Shown: positions 7,655 to 16,300 of the stretch, one piece after another
Layout: every line of letters begins with the position of its first letter
Numbering within the stretch: the stretch's first letter is position 1
Source of the DNA: JBKPCD01 sp046727175
GTDB lineage: Bacteria; Acidobacteriota; Vicinamibacteria; Vicinamibacterales; 2-12-FULL-66-21
DNA length: 30,934 nt
Direction: 5' to 3'
Assembly (NCBI GenBank): GCA_046727175.1
Contig: JBKPCD010000238.1
Span: 1-30,934, forward strand
The notes under the pieces: generated by a model
Told to the model about the DNA's origin: nothing
Databases searched by the model: none
What the model saw: the letters and a program-made list of their open reading frames with translations, nothing else
Translations under genes and position numbers: made by a program

Positions 7655-8764
7655 GTGCGCATCCTGATCGACTATCGCCCGGCGCTCGTGAGTCGAACAG
7701 GCGTCGGAGAGTATGCCCATGAACTGACTGCGGCGCTCCTGCCACACCTGACGGGCGGCGATGCGCTGACGCTCTTCTCCAGCTCCTGGAAAGACCGTCT
7801 GACCCCTGCCCGGATGCCAGGTGCGCACGTAGTCGACGCACGGATTCCGGTCCGTCTTCTCGATCTGGTATGGCACCGATTGCAGTGGCCGCCAGTGGAG
7901 ATGCTGGCCGGCAATGTCGACGTTGCTCACTCGACACGGCCCCTATTGATGCCTGCCAGGAAAGCCGCCCAGGTGATCACAATCCACGATCTCTTTTTCC
8001 TGGACCATTCGACCGGCGGCCCGATTGAAGTCCGGCGCGATTATCCGGCGCTCGTCGAGCGGCATGCGCAGCGTGCGGATGCAGTCATCACGATTTCACG
8101 TTACAGTGCAACCCAGATCGGCCGGCGCCTTGGAGTCTCCGCGGATCGGATCGCTCTCTGCCCTCCCGGCGCGCCCGCGTGGGCGCCTCGGCACCCTCCG
8201 CCACCTGACGGTCCCATTCTCTTCGTCGGGTCGGCTGAGCCGCGGAAGAATGTCGAGGGTCTGCTGCGGGCGTACGTGCGACTGCGCGAACGCGCCCGGG
8301 ACGCGCCGACGCTCGTGCTTGCGGGTCCGCCGCCCGGCGACGCCACGCCGATCCGGGCGATGCTGAACAAGCCCCCACTCTCGCTGCATGCGCGTCATGT
8401 GGGCTATGTCAGCGAAGCCGAGCGGCTTCGATGGTTTCGCGAGGCTTCGATACTCGTCATGCCTTCGCTCGACGAAGGATTCGGCATGCCGGTCCTCGAG
8501 GCGATGACGATTGGTCTTCCGGTCGTAGCCGGCAATCGAGGTGCGCTGCCGGAAGTCGCGGGTGACGCGGCCCTGCTCGTCGACCCGAATGACGTCGATG
8601 GCATGGCCGATGCGATGGATCGGATGCTGAACGATTGCGCCTTCGCGGACTGTTGCGTTTCGCGCGGGTTCCGGCGCGCTGCGAACTACACCTGGCGCGC
8701 CAGCGCGCTCGCTCTGCTCCAGGCGTATCACGATGCCGTCGCCCGCCGACACGACCGAGCCTAG
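7655..8764 (+). CDS. GT4-family glycosyltransferase 1
   Basis: Retaining GT-B glycosyltransferase, probably transferring a hexose such as mannose from a nucleotide sugar onto a growing lipid-linked glycan on the cytoplasmic membrane face. The protein is 369 residues from GTG 7655, chosen because relatives begin R-I-L-I-D-x-R and the longer GTG (7637) adds six unrelated residues. N-terminal acceptor motif TGVGEYAHEL; the C-terminal donor domain has FVGSAEPRKN and the E-x7-E motif DEGFGMPVLEAM, then GDAALLVDP. It opens a series of five glycosyltransferases, with only 10 bases to the next. Donor and acceptor cannot be assigned. Confidence 0.88.
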   Translation: MRILIDYRPALVSRTGVGEYAHELTAALLPHLTGGDALTLFSSSWKDRLTPARMPGAHVVDARIPVRLLDLVWHRLQWPPVEMLAGNVDVAHSTRPLLMPARKAAQVITIHDLFFLDHSTGGPIEVRRDYPALVERHAQRADAVITISRYSATQIGRRLGVSADRIALCPPGAPAWAPRHPPPPDGPILFVGSAEPRKNVEGLLRAYVRLRERARDAPTLVLAGPPPGDATPIRAMLNKPPLSLHARHVGYVSEAERLRWFREASILVMPSLDEGFGMPVLEAMTIGLPVVAGNRGALPEVAGDAALLVDPNDVDGMADAMDRMLNDCAFADCCVSRGFRRAANYTWRASALALLQAYHDAVARRHDRA

Positions 8765-8774
8765 CCTCTGATTC

Positions 8775-9869
8775 ATGCGTCCGCTGCGGATCGGCATCGA
8801 CGCGCGTGAGCTGCTGGGCGATGCGACCGGCGTCGGTCGGTATCTCGGTGAGCTGCTCCGCCGATGGACGGCGCGAGCGGACGCACGAAGGCGCAAGCTG
8901 TTTCTCTACGCACCGGAGTACCTGCCCTTAACCTTGCCGGCCGGAACCGTCGAGTATCGCATCATCGGCCGCGGGCGCGGCACTTGGTGGGAGCAGACCC
9001 ACCTGCGTCGTGCGCTCCCAACCGACGATCCCGATGTCTTCTTCGCTCCCGCGTACACGGCACCACTTGGGGTACAAGTCCCGCTCGCGGTGACGATTCA
9101 CGATATCTCGTTCATCGCGCATCCTGAGTGGTTCCGCGCCGGCGAAGGGCTGCGCCGCCGCTGGCTGACCCGGCGCGCGGCGAGCAGCGCCGCGGTCATC
9201 TTCACGGACTCACACTTCTCGCGGCTCGAGATCGAGCGTCGCCTGCAGATCGATCCCGGACGTATCCGTGTGATTCCGCCAGGGACGACGCCGCCACTCA
9301 CAGCGTCGGCGAGGGGCGCCGCCAGGGAGCCGATCGTTCTGTTCGTCGGGTCCGTCTTCAATCGCCGCCGGCTTCCCGATCTGATCGCCGCGTTTGCGCG
9401 CGCGACGCCTGACCTCCCGGCGTCACGCCTCGTCATCGTCGGCGACAACCGCACGTGGCCGCCGCAGGATCTTCCCGCCATCGCCGCTGCGTACGGAGTG
9501 GGGCGGCGAACCGAGTTCCTGAGGTATATCTCCAACGAAGCGCTCGGCAGCTTGTATGCCAGGGCGTCTGCGTTCGTGTTCCTGTCGGAATACGAGGGCT
9601 TTGGCCTGACTCCGCTCGAAGCTCTCTCCGCCGGCGTTCCGCCGATCGTGCTCGATACGTCGATCGCGCGTGAGGTCTACGGCGATGCGGCTATTTACGT
9701 GAAGCGCGACGATCTCGATGGCACAGCCTCAGCGATCCGCCGGCTGCTCGTGGATTCCGCCAGCGGGGATCCGATCCTCGCCCGCGCGCCGGCGGTCCTC
9801 GCGCGATACTCGTGGGACGCCACAGCAGCCATCACGCTCGATGAGCTCGAGAGGATCGCACGACGATGA
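8775..9869 (+). CDS. GT4-family glycosyltransferase 2
   Basis: GT-B glycosyltransferase of 364 residues, related in plan to its two GT4 neighbours: N-terminus RIGIDARELLGDATGVGRYLGE, then HDISF in the acceptor domain, FVGSVFNRR, and the donor motif YEGFGLTPLEAL with GDAAIYV. ATG 8775 is the clear start. The stop shares the sequence ATGA with the following GT2 gene, so the two are translationally coupled. It probably adds one sugar of the repeat unit or core of a surface polysaccharide. Sugar specificity is not readable. The similarity of three GT4 genes here suggests old tandem duplication, which is inference. Confidence 0.88.
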   Translation: MRPLRIGIDARELLGDATGVGRYLGELLRRWTARADARRRKLFLYAPEYLPLTLPAGTVEYRIIGRGRGTWWEQTHLRRALPTDDPDVFFAPAYTAPLGVQVPLAVTIHDISFIAHPEWFRAGEGLRRRWLTRRAASSAAVIFTDSHFSRLEIERRLQIDPGRIRVIPPGTTPPLTASARGAAREPIVLFVGSVFNRRRLPDLIAAFARATPDLPASRLVIVGDNRTWPPQDLPAIAAAYGVGRRTEFLRYISNEALGSLYARASAFVFLSEYEGFGLTPLEALSAGVPPIVLDTSIAREVYGDAAIYVKRDDLDGTASAIRRLLVDSASGDPILARAPAVLARYSWDATAAITLDELERIARR

Positions 9870-10714
9870 CGTTGTCCATCGTCATCGTTTCCTACAACGC
9901 TCGCGCACATCTGGAGAGCTGCCTTGCATCCCTCATCGAGGCTCCGGTGGGCATTTCTCACGACATCACGGTCGTCGACAACGCGTCGACCGATGGAAGT
10001 GCCTCGGCAGTCCGGCACCGCTGGCCACAGATTCACGTCATCGAGCAGCGGCAGAACATCGGATTCGCCGCCGCGAACAACATCGGCATCCGCGCCACGA
10101 AAGGGAACCTGATTCTGCTGTTGAACAGCGACACGATTGTGTCGCACGGCGCGCTCGATGCGTTGGTCAGCCGCTTGAACGCGCATCCAGAGGCTGCTGT
10201 CGCGGGACCCCGTCTGGTGGACGGCTCGGGCGGCCTGGAACTGTCGTTCGGATTGATGATTTCTCCAATTGCGGAACTGCGCCAGAAGGTCTTGACGGAA
10301 TTGCTCGCCCGCCGCGTCGGCACGGCAGTGCGCTGGGCCGAGCGCGTGAGCCGGCAGGAGCGCTATGTGGACTGGGTCAGCGGCGCTTGCCTGCTCGTGT
10401 ACCGGAAGGATGCCGAGGCCGTCGGCTTGCTCGACGAGCGGTTTTTTCTCTACACGGAGGACGTGGATTTCTGCGCGGCAATCCGTGCCCGTCGGCGGAA
10501 GATCCTGTTCACACCGGAAGCCCAGGTCACGCACTTGCGTGGCCGCTCGCGCGCTGCGGTGCCCGGTGGGATGCACGATGCTTACCGTCGAAGCCAGCTG
10601 GCGTTCTATCAAAAGCACCATCCGCACTGGGAGCCTCTGTTGCGGATGTATCTCAGGGTCAAGGGGCAGTTGCCGTCGCCGTCGGCGCGTGACATCGAAA
10701 ACGCTCGACGGTGA
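9866..10714 (+). CDS. GT2-family glycosyltransferase
   Basis: Inverting GT-A glycosyltransferase of 282 residues. The N-terminus LSIVIVSYN is typical, followed by VVDNASTDGS, NIGFAAANNIGI and the metal-binding LLNSDT near residue 89. The second half has DWVSGACLLVYR and DERFFLYTEDVDFC, the pattern found in rhamnosyl- and related transferases of the WcaA/RfbF type. It has no membrane spans and presumably works at the inner face of the membrane on polyprenyl-linked glycans. Start ATG 9866 overlaps the preceding stop by four bases. The next gene follows after 48 bases. Confidence 0.88.
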   Translation: MTLSIVIVSYNARAHLESCLASLIEAPVGISHDITVVDNASTDGSASAVRHRWPQIHVIEQRQNIGFAAANNIGIRATKGNLILLLNSDTIVSHGALDALVSRLNAHPEAAVAGPRLVDGSGGLELSFGLMISPIAELRQKVLTELLARRVGTAVRWAERVSRQERYVDWVSGACLLVYRKDAEAVGLLDERFFLYTEDVDFCAAIRARRRKILFTPEAQVTHLRGRSRAAVPGGMHDAYRRSQLAFYQKHHPHWEPLLRMYLRVKGQLPSPSARDIENARR

Positions 10715-10762
10715 TCGCCGCAGCACGTCGCAATCGTTGGGTTGGAATAAGATTCAGCCAAC

Positions 10763-11875
10763 GTGCGTATCGCCATCGACGCGCGCAAGCTGCGCGACTA
10801 CGGGATCGGCACTTACGTCCGCAATCTGTTGCGGCACCTGTCCCGTCTCGACCACTCGACGGAGTACGTCCTTCTCTGCCAGCAGCGCGATTGCGCGATC
10901 ACCCAGGAGCTTGGAGAGAATTTCCGAACGGTTTCAGAGAGCTCGCCGGCATACTCGATTCGTGAGCAGTTCAAGGTGCCGCTCGATCTGAGTCGCGAGC
11001 GGCCGGATCTGTTTCACGCACCGCATTACGTTCTGCCACCGCTCACACCGTGCAAATCCGTCGTGACGATCCACGACTGCATCCACTTGCGATTCCCGCA
11101 GTACCTGCCGAATCGGCTCGCCTACGCGTACGCGCGGGCGTCGATGTGGATTGCGACTCACCGCGCGACCCGCGTGCTCACGGTCTCGGAGGCATCGAAG
11201 CGGGACATTTTGGAGTTTTTTCACGTGCCCGAGCGGAAGATCGATGTCATCCACAATGCGATTGACGAACGCTTCAATCAGGTGCCAGCGGAGGAGGAGG
11301 TCGCGATGGTGCGCGAGCGATATCAGCTCGACGATCCGTTCGTGCTCTATGCAGGAAACATCAAGCCGCACAAGAACCTCGAACGTCTGATCGAGGCGTT
11401 TCACGCCTTTCGTCGGAGAGGCTTTGATGACGTGAAGCTCCTCATCATCGGGGATCAGATCTCGAAGTACGCGACTCTCCGGCACACCGTGCACCGGCTC
11501 CAGCTCCACAAATACGTCCGCTTTCTGGGTTTCGTGCCGGATCGAACGCTGGCGGTGCTCTACCGGCTCGCAGCGGTGTTCGTGTTTCCGTCTCTTTACG
11601 AGGGATTCGGCCTGCCGCCGCTCGAAGCAATGGCGAGCGGGACGCCCGTCATCACCTCGAACGTGTCGTCCCTGCCGGAAGTCGTCGGCGATGCGGCGCT
11701 GCTGATCGATCCCTACGACCCGGAGGCGATCGCGGATGCCATTCGGCAGGTGCTCAGCGATTCGTCACTCCGCGAGGACTTACGCGACCGCGGGTTTGCA
11801 CGCGCGCGCCATTTTTCGTGGGAGCGATCGATCAAGCGCGTGCGCGAGATCTATGACGAAGCCATAGCGCGCTAG
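10763..11875 (+). CDS. GT4-family glycosyltransferase 3
   Basis: GT-B glycosyltransferase of 370 residues starting at GTG 10763 with RIAIDARKLRDYGIGTYVRN, matching the start pattern of the other GT4 proteins here. Acceptor-side HDCIHLRFP, a linker with AGNIKPHKN, and the donor motif YEGFGLPPLEAM followed by SSLPEVVGDAALLIDP are clear. It is of the mannosyltransferase-like GT4 type but the sugar is unknown. It ends just before a G-rich repeat block that separates it from the last GT4 gene. Confidence 0.88.
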   Translation: MRIAIDARKLRDYGIGTYVRNLLRHLSRLDHSTEYVLLCQQRDCAITQELGENFRTVSESSPAYSIREQFKVPLDLSRERPDLFHAPHYVLPPLTPCKSVVTIHDCIHLRFPQYLPNRLAYAYARASMWIATHRATRVLTVSEASKRDILEFFHVPERKIDVIHNAIDERFNQVPAEEEVAMVRERYQLDDPFVLYAGNIKPHKNLERLIEAFHAFRRRGFDDVKLLIIGDQISKYATLRHTVHRLQLHKYVRFLGFVPDRTLAVLYRLAAVFVFPSLYEGFGLPPLEAMASGTPVITSNVSSLPEVVGDAALLIDPYDPEAIADAIRQVLSDSSLREDLRDRGFARARHFSWERSIKRVREIYDEAIAR

Positions 11876-11885
11876 GCTGAATCGG

Positions 11886-12112
11886 CTCCCGGGGACGGGG
11901 GGCCGGGGACCTGGGGCCAGGGGGGCGCCAGGGACCGGGGCCAGGGACCTGGGGCCTGGGACCGGGAACCCTTGCACCATCGACTTTCAAACAGAGTCGA
12001 GCCGGAGTGTGGAGTGGATGACGACTAGCGAGGATCAAGATCGGTCGAGCCTGGGTCCCAGCCCCCGGGGGCCGGCCCCCGGCGCCCGGCCCCCGGTCCA
12101 CGGGCTCCGGCC
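11886..12112. repeat. G-rich and C-rich inverted arms flanking a start codon
   Basis: A G-rich arm (about 11886-11970; words GGGACC, GGGGCC, GGCGCC, CTGGGG) is followed after ~80 ordinary bases by a C-rich arm (about 12050-12112) built from the complementary words. The arms can pair imperfectly, placing GTG 12009 and ATG 12018 in the loop. The first arm starts 10 bases after the previous stop. The second arm is inside the reading frame of the next gene and is translated as Pro/Gly/Arg. Confidence 0.8.
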
Positions 12113-13220
12113 TCAGGTCAGAGTCGCCCTCGTCCACGACTGGCTCACGGCAATGCGGGGCGGAGAGAAAGTGCTGGAGGAAATCTGCGCGATCTATCCG
12201 GCAGCGCCGGTCTACACGCTGGTCCGAACACCAGGCAGCGTCTCGCGTGCCATCGAAGAGAAACGGATCCTGACGTCGTTCGTCCAGGCGCTGCCCGCCG
12301 CCGGACGCCGGTATCGCTCGTACCTGCCACTCTTTCCGACCGCGGTCGAGCTCTTCGATCTGGATGGCTACGATCTCGTCATCAGCAGCAGCCATTGCGC
12401 GGTGAAGTCCGTGATTCGAGCGCCTCGCGCGGTACACGTCTGCTACTGCCATTCGCCGATGCGGTACGCGTGGGATCAGTTCAACGCCTACTTCGGACCG
12501 GAGCAGGTGGGCCGATGGCGGAGCTGGCTGCTGCGGCGCGAGATGGCCCGACTCGCGCGCTGGGATGCATCGACGTCGCACCGGGTCGATCGCTTCGTCG
12601 CGAACTCCGCGTATGTTGCGGCGAGGATCCACCGATACTATAATCGCGGGTCGACCATTGTGTATCCCCCTGTAGATACGGCCTTTTACCGACCTCCAGA
12701 CGATGCCCGCCGCCCGGATTCCAGCTTTCTGATCGTGTCGGCGCTCGTCCCGTACAAGCGACTGGATGTCGCAATCGATGCGTGCCGGCGGCTCGATGTG
12801 CCGCTGAAGATTGTGGGCCGCGGCCCCGAGCAGGCGCGGCTGGAGAAGCTCGCCGGGAGTGAGACGCAGTTTCTCGGGTGGCGGACCGACGAGGAGATTC
12901 GGAACCTCTATCGCAGCGCCGCCGCGACGCTGCTGCCTGGCGTCGAAGACTTCGGGATGGTTCCGGTCGAAGCCCAGGCGTGCGGTTGCCCGGTTGTGGC
13001 GCTCGGCGTCGGCGGTGCGCGCGAGACGGTCATCGACGGTGTGACCGGCATCCTGGCGCAGAACGAATCGTTTGCCGAGGCGGTGGATCGGTGCCGCCGG
13101 ACGACATTTGATCGGCAAGTCATCCGCGAGCACGCGCAGCGGTTTTCGCGCGAGCGTTTCCGGCAGGAGTTTCAAGCGGCCGTAGCCGACGCGCTCGGCG
13201 GCGCCGGTGTGTCCGCATGA
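12018..13220 (+). CDS. GT4-family glycosyltransferase 4 with a repeat-encoded N-terminal extension
   Basis: GT-B glycosyltransferase resembling WbaZ-type mannosyltransferases. The family-like part starts at about 12117 with RVALVHDWLTAMRGGEKVLE, continues with CYCHSPMRYAWD and has the donor motif EDFGMVPVEAQACG. In relatives this block normally begins with Met; here the codon in that place is GTC. Translation therefore has to begin upstream, at ATG 12018 (400 residues) or GTG 12009, or at a non-standard codon, and passes through a low-complexity Pro/Gly/Arg segment written by the C-rich repeat arm. Its stop overlaps the next gene as ATGA, so the gene is probably expressed. The start is uncertain. 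Confidence 0.82.
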   Translation: MTTSEDQDRSSLGPSPRGPAPGARPPVHGLRPQVRVALVHDWLTAMRGGEKVLEEICAIYPAAPVYTLVRTPGSVSRAIEEKRILTSFVQALPAAGRRYRSYLPLFPTAVELFDLDGYDLVISSSHCAVKSVIRAPRAVHVCYCHSPMRYAWDQFNAYFGPEQVGRWRSWLLRREMARLARWDASTSHRVDRFVANSAYVAARIHRYYNRGSTIVYPPVDTAFYRPPDDARRPDSSFLIVSALVPYKRLDVAIDACRRLDVPLKIVGRGPEQARLEKLAGSETQFLGWRTDEEIRNLYRSAAATLLPGVEDFGMVPVEAQACGCPVVALGVGGARETVIDGVTGILAQNESFAEAVDRCRRTTFDRQVIREHAQRFSRERFRQEFQAAVADALGGAGVSA

Positions 13221-14662
13221 TGCGGCGGTACAACCGGCTGCTCGTTGCCTTTTACGTCCTCACGGACGCCCTGCTCGGAATGGCGGCGTTCGCGCTCGCC
13301 TACCTGCTTCGATTCGAGACGGCGATCGCGCAAGTGATTCCGGTGACGAAGGGACAGCCGCCCTTCGGTCAATATGTCAAGCTACTGCCGTTCATCGGGG
13401 CGCTGATTCCGATTGCATTTCAGTTCCAGGGACTTTATCGGCTGCGGCGAGGACGCTCGCGCGTCGACGATTTCTTCGCCGTTTTCGTCGGGACGATTCT
13501 CGCAGTCGTTCTCGGCGTTCTCGGCACGCTGTCGGTCCAGACGTACTACCTTCCTGCCGAGTTGAAGGATCAAGGCGTCCTCGAAGTCTCTCAGCCGGTC
13601 TGGGCGCTGTTCCTGGTCATCAACGTCGTTTTCACGTACCTCTCCCGTGAGCTCGTGCGGGAGGCGCTCGAGCGCCGCTGGCGCGCCGGCATCGGGCTCA
13701 AACGCGTGCTCATCGTCGGCTCGGGCGAGCTCGGTCGGATGGTTGCCGACAAAGTCCTTCAGCATCGCGAGCTCGGATTCAAAGTCATCGGCTTCCTTGA
13801 CGATCGCGCGAACGGCGATCACATCGGCTATCGTGGCCTTCCGCTCCTCGGCACGTTGACCGAAGCCGACGAGATCATCCGGGTGGAACGAATCGATCAC
13901 GTTTACGTTGCGCTTCCGCTCGAAGAACACGTGAAGATGCTCGGCATCGTCGAAGCCACGAACCGCGAGGGCGTCGAAGTCCATGTTGTCCCCGATCTGC
14001 TGCAGTTCATCGCGCTCCGTGCCCGGCTCGAGAACCTCGATGGCGTGCCGATCATCAGCCTCAACGACGTGCCGCTGCGAGGATTCAACAGCGTCCTCAA
14101 GCGCGCGATCGACATTGGGATATCTGCCGTCACGCTTCTCTCGATGAGCATTCCGTTCCTCGTCATCGCTGCGCTCGTCCGCCGCACGTCTCCGGGCAGC
14201 ATCTTCTACAAACAGGAGCGGATGGGCCTCGATGGCAAGGGGTTCCAGGTCTATAAATTCCGATCGATGTATCAGGGTGCCGAAGACGAGACTGGACCGG
14301 TATGGGCGCGCGACAACGATCCGCGTTGCACGCCCATTGGCCGATGGCTGCGCAGGTTCGATCTCGACGAGCTGCCGCAGCTCTGGAACGTCTTCCGGGG
14401 CGACATGTCAATCGTCGGTCCGCGCCCCGAGCGCCCGTATTTCGTCCAGCAGTTCAAGCACCGGATCCCGCAGTACATGCTGAGGCACAAGGTCAAAGCA
14501 GGCATCACGGGTTGGGCACAGGTGAACGGCTGGCGGGGGAACACGTCGCTCGAAAAGCGAATCGAATACGACCTCTACTATATCGAGAACTGGTCGGTGG
14601 GCCTGGACCTGAAGATCATGTGGCTTACGCTGCTGCGCGGACTACAGAAGCATGCCTACTGA
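13217..14662 (+). CDS. Polyprenyl-phosphate sugar-1-phosphate transferase (WcaJ/WbaP-type)
   Basis: Initiates glycan assembly by moving a hexose-1-phosphate, probably glucose or galactose, from a UDP-sugar to undecaprenyl phosphate in the inner membrane. The 481 residues contain N-terminal membrane spans (about 1-150), a Rossmann-like middle domain (VLIVGSGELGRM, about 165-290) and the C-terminal catalytic domain: LKRAIDIGIS, the re-entrant hydrophobic segment, YKQERMGLDGKGFQVYKFRSM, FDLDELPQLWNV and GDMSIVGPRPERP. This is the full long-form architecture. ATG 13217 overlaps the stop of the preceding glycosyltransferase. It identifies the locus as polyprenol-dependent. Confidence 0.93.
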   Translation: MMRRYNRLLVAFYVLTDALLGMAAFALAYLLRFETAIAQVIPVTKGQPPFGQYVKLLPFIGALIPIAFQFQGLYRLRRGRSRVDDFFAVFVGTILAVVLGVLGTLSVQTYYLPAELKDQGVLEVSQPVWALFLVINVVFTYLSRELVREALERRWRAGIGLKRVLIVGSGELGRMVADKVLQHRELGFKVIGFLDDRANGDHIGYRGLPLLGTLTEADEIIRVERIDHVYVALPLEEHVKMLGIVEATNREGVEVHVVPDLLQFIALRARLENLDGVPIISLNDVPLRGFNSVLKRAIDIGISAVTLLSMSIPFLVIAALVRRTSPGSIFYKQERMGLDGKGFQVYKFRSMYQGAEDETGPVWARDNDPRCTPIGRWLRRFDLDELPQLWNVFRGDMSIVGPRPERPYFVQQFKHRIPQYMLRHKVKAGITGWAQVNGWRGNTSLEKRIEYDLYYIENWSVGLDLKIMWLTLLRGLQKHAY

Positions 14663-14665
14663 GCC

Positions 14666-14807
14666 GGCTCTCGGCTCAAGGCTTTTGGCTCTTGGCCAGT
14701 CCAATTCGGCGCCAACGTTGAAAACGTCCAGACGCCGCGTGGTGCGTAACCTGAATGCGGCGTCACTCACCGTTACGGCCCAGAGCCGAAGGCCCTGAGC
14801 CCAAGCC
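14666..14807. repeat. Long imperfect inverted repeat after the sugar transferase
   Basis: The left arm (14666-14697) and right arm (14777-14807) pair at about 25 of 31 positions with one gap; most mismatches are transitions that allow G-U pairs in RNA. Arms are made of GGCTC, AAGGC and GGCC words. The left arm begins four bases after the stop and the right arm ends ten bases before the next start. The 79-base loop has ordinary sequence. Positions 14673-14687 match 22327-22341 at 14 of 15 bases. Confidence 0.88.
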
Positions 14808-14816
14808 AGCACTCCC

Positions 14817-15746
14817 ATGCCACGAGTCGTCATCACGGGCGCCGCCGGGTTCATTGGTTCCCATCTTGCCGAAGCTCTGCTCGACCGCGGCTACTCCGTC
14901 GTCGGAATCGACAACCTGCTGACCGGCGCGACGGGCAACATCGCGCACCTGGCGAATCGCGACTTTCTCTTCATCAAGCACGACGTGACGAACTATACGT
15001 TCGTCGAAGGCCGTGTGGATGGCGTGCTGCACTGGGCGAGTCCTGCGAGCCCGATCGACTATCTCGAGCTGCCGATTCCGACGTTGAAGGTTGGCGCGTT
15101 GGGCACGCACAAAGCGCTCGGGCTCGCGAAGGAGAAGAAAGCGCGCTTCGTGCTCGCGTCCACATCAGAAGTGTACGGAGACCCGCTGGAGCACCCGCAG
15201 AAGGAATCGTACTGGGGCAACGTGAACCCCATCGGGCCGCGCGGCGTGTACGACGAGGCGAAGCGTTTCGCGGAGGCGATGACCACGGCGTACCATCGGT
15301 ATCACGGCCTGGACACGAAGATCGTTCGAATCTTCAATACCTACGGCCCTCGCATGCGGCTGCACGACGGCCGCGCCGTTCCGGCGTTCATGAGTCAGGC
15401 GCTGCGCGGCGAGGACATCACCATCTTCGGTACCGGCAAACAAACCCGGAGCTTCTGCTATGTCAGCGATCTCGTGAACGGCGTGATCCGTCTCCTCGAG
15501 TCCGACGTCCACGAGCCGGTCAATATCGGCAACCCGCACGAGATGACGATCGAGCAGATCGCGCGCGAGATCCTTCGGCTCACTGGATCGAGCAGCCGCA
15601 TCGTCTATCGTCCGCTGCCCGAAGACGATCCAAAGGTCAGGCAGCCCGACATCACGCGTGCGCGAACGCTGCTCGGGTGGGAGCCGAAGGTCGGTCTCGA
15701 AGAAGGATTGAAGAAGACCCTCGCCTACTTCCGCGACAGAATCTGA
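14817..15746 (+). CDS. uxs: UDP-glucuronate decarboxylase (UDP-xylose synthase)
   Basis: Converts UDP-glucuronate to UDP-xylose, using bound NAD. The 309-residue SDR protein has the NAD motif TGAAGFIG (7-14), the decarboxylase-specific ASPASP (74-79), STSEVYGDP, and Tyr145-x3-Lys149 in GVYDEAKR. HPQKESYWGNVNP and the RIFNTYGPRM segment distinguish UXS from epimerases. ATG 14817 is the only sensible start. Together with ugd (5931-7229) it completes UDP-glucose to UDP-xylose, so xylose, or a sugar made from it, is probably part of the glycan built by this locus. It converges with pgsA, with only eight bases between them. Confidence 0.94.
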   Translation: MPRVVITGAAGFIGSHLAEALLDRGYSVVGIDNLLTGATGNIAHLANRDFLFIKHDVTNYTFVEGRVDGVLHWASPASPIDYLELPIPTLKVGALGTHKALGLAKEKKARFVLASTSEVYGDPLEHPQKESYWGNVNPIGPRGVYDEAKRFAEAMTTAYHRYHGLDTKIVRIFNTYGPRMRLHDGRAVPAFMSQALRGEDITIFGTGKQTRSFCYVSDLVNGVIRLLESDVHEPVNIGNPHEMTIEQIAREILRLTGSSSRIVYRPLPEDDPKVRQPDITRARTLLGWEPKVGLEEGLKKTLAYFRDRI

Positions 15747-15754
15747 CGCGCGAC

Positions 15755-16300
15755 TCAGTGCGCCAGGCCGACGACTCGACCGACGTAGTGAAACGCCGAC
15801 ACGAGCGTGATGACGAGCGATCCGTAAACGAACGCCGTCACGAGCGTGGACGTCCGCTCGAGGTAGTTGAAGTACAGCGTAACCACTCCCGTGAGCACGT
15901 ACATCGCGGTCGCAATCTTGCCGAAGATCGACGGCGTGAACGTGCGATGGCCGACCGCGAGGTTGACGACGGCAACCGTCAGAACGATGGCGACGTCACG
16001 GCTGATCACGAGAACCGTGAACCAGAGCGGCAGTCTGTTCGCGGATCCGATGCCCGGCAGCGTCAACATCACGAACATCGTCACGAGAAGCAGCTTGTCG
16101 GCCATCGGGTCGAGCCAGGCGCCAAGCGTGGTCTTCTGGCGCGTGAGCCTGGCGATCAGCCCATCGAGCAGGTCCGTGATTGCGGCCGTGAAGAAGGTGA
16201 AGAGCGCCCACCCACGGTACTCGTATAGCAACAGGATCGCGAACGCAGGGATGAGAAGCATCCGGGCGATCGTGAGCTGATTGGCAGCCGTCAGGCTCAT
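15755..16300 (-). CDS. pgsA: CDP-alcohol phosphatidyltransferase, PgsA-like
   Basis: Probable CDP-diacylglycerol-glycerol-3-phosphate 3-phosphatidyltransferase, making phosphatidylglycerophosphate in the inner membrane. The 181-residue protein has about five to six hydrophobic segments. The family signature D-x2-DG-x2-AR-x8-G-x3-D-x3-D is perfect (starting at DLLDGLIAR, near residue 42) and the N-terminus AANQLTIARMLLIPAF fits PgsA. ATG 16300 overlaps the preceding stop as ATGA, so it is coupled to the TPR/SLH-like gene. Another CDP-alcohol transferase substrate cannot be fully excluded. Confidence 0.9.
   Translation of the reverse strand: MSLTAANQLTIARMLLIPAFAILLLYEYRGWALFTFFTAAITDLLDGLIARLTRQKTTLGAWLDPMADKLLLVTMFVMLTLPGIGSANRLPLWFTVLVISRDVAIVLTVAVVNLAVGHRTFTPSIFGKIATAMYVLTGVVTLYFNYLERTSTLVTAFVYGSLVITLVSAFHYVGRVVGLAH

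Noticed and set aside
14700..14776. Promoter or small RNA in the loop of the inverted repeat before uxs
   Set aside because: TTGAAA is present, but no -10 lies at an acceptable distance and no conserved RNA fold is recognised.
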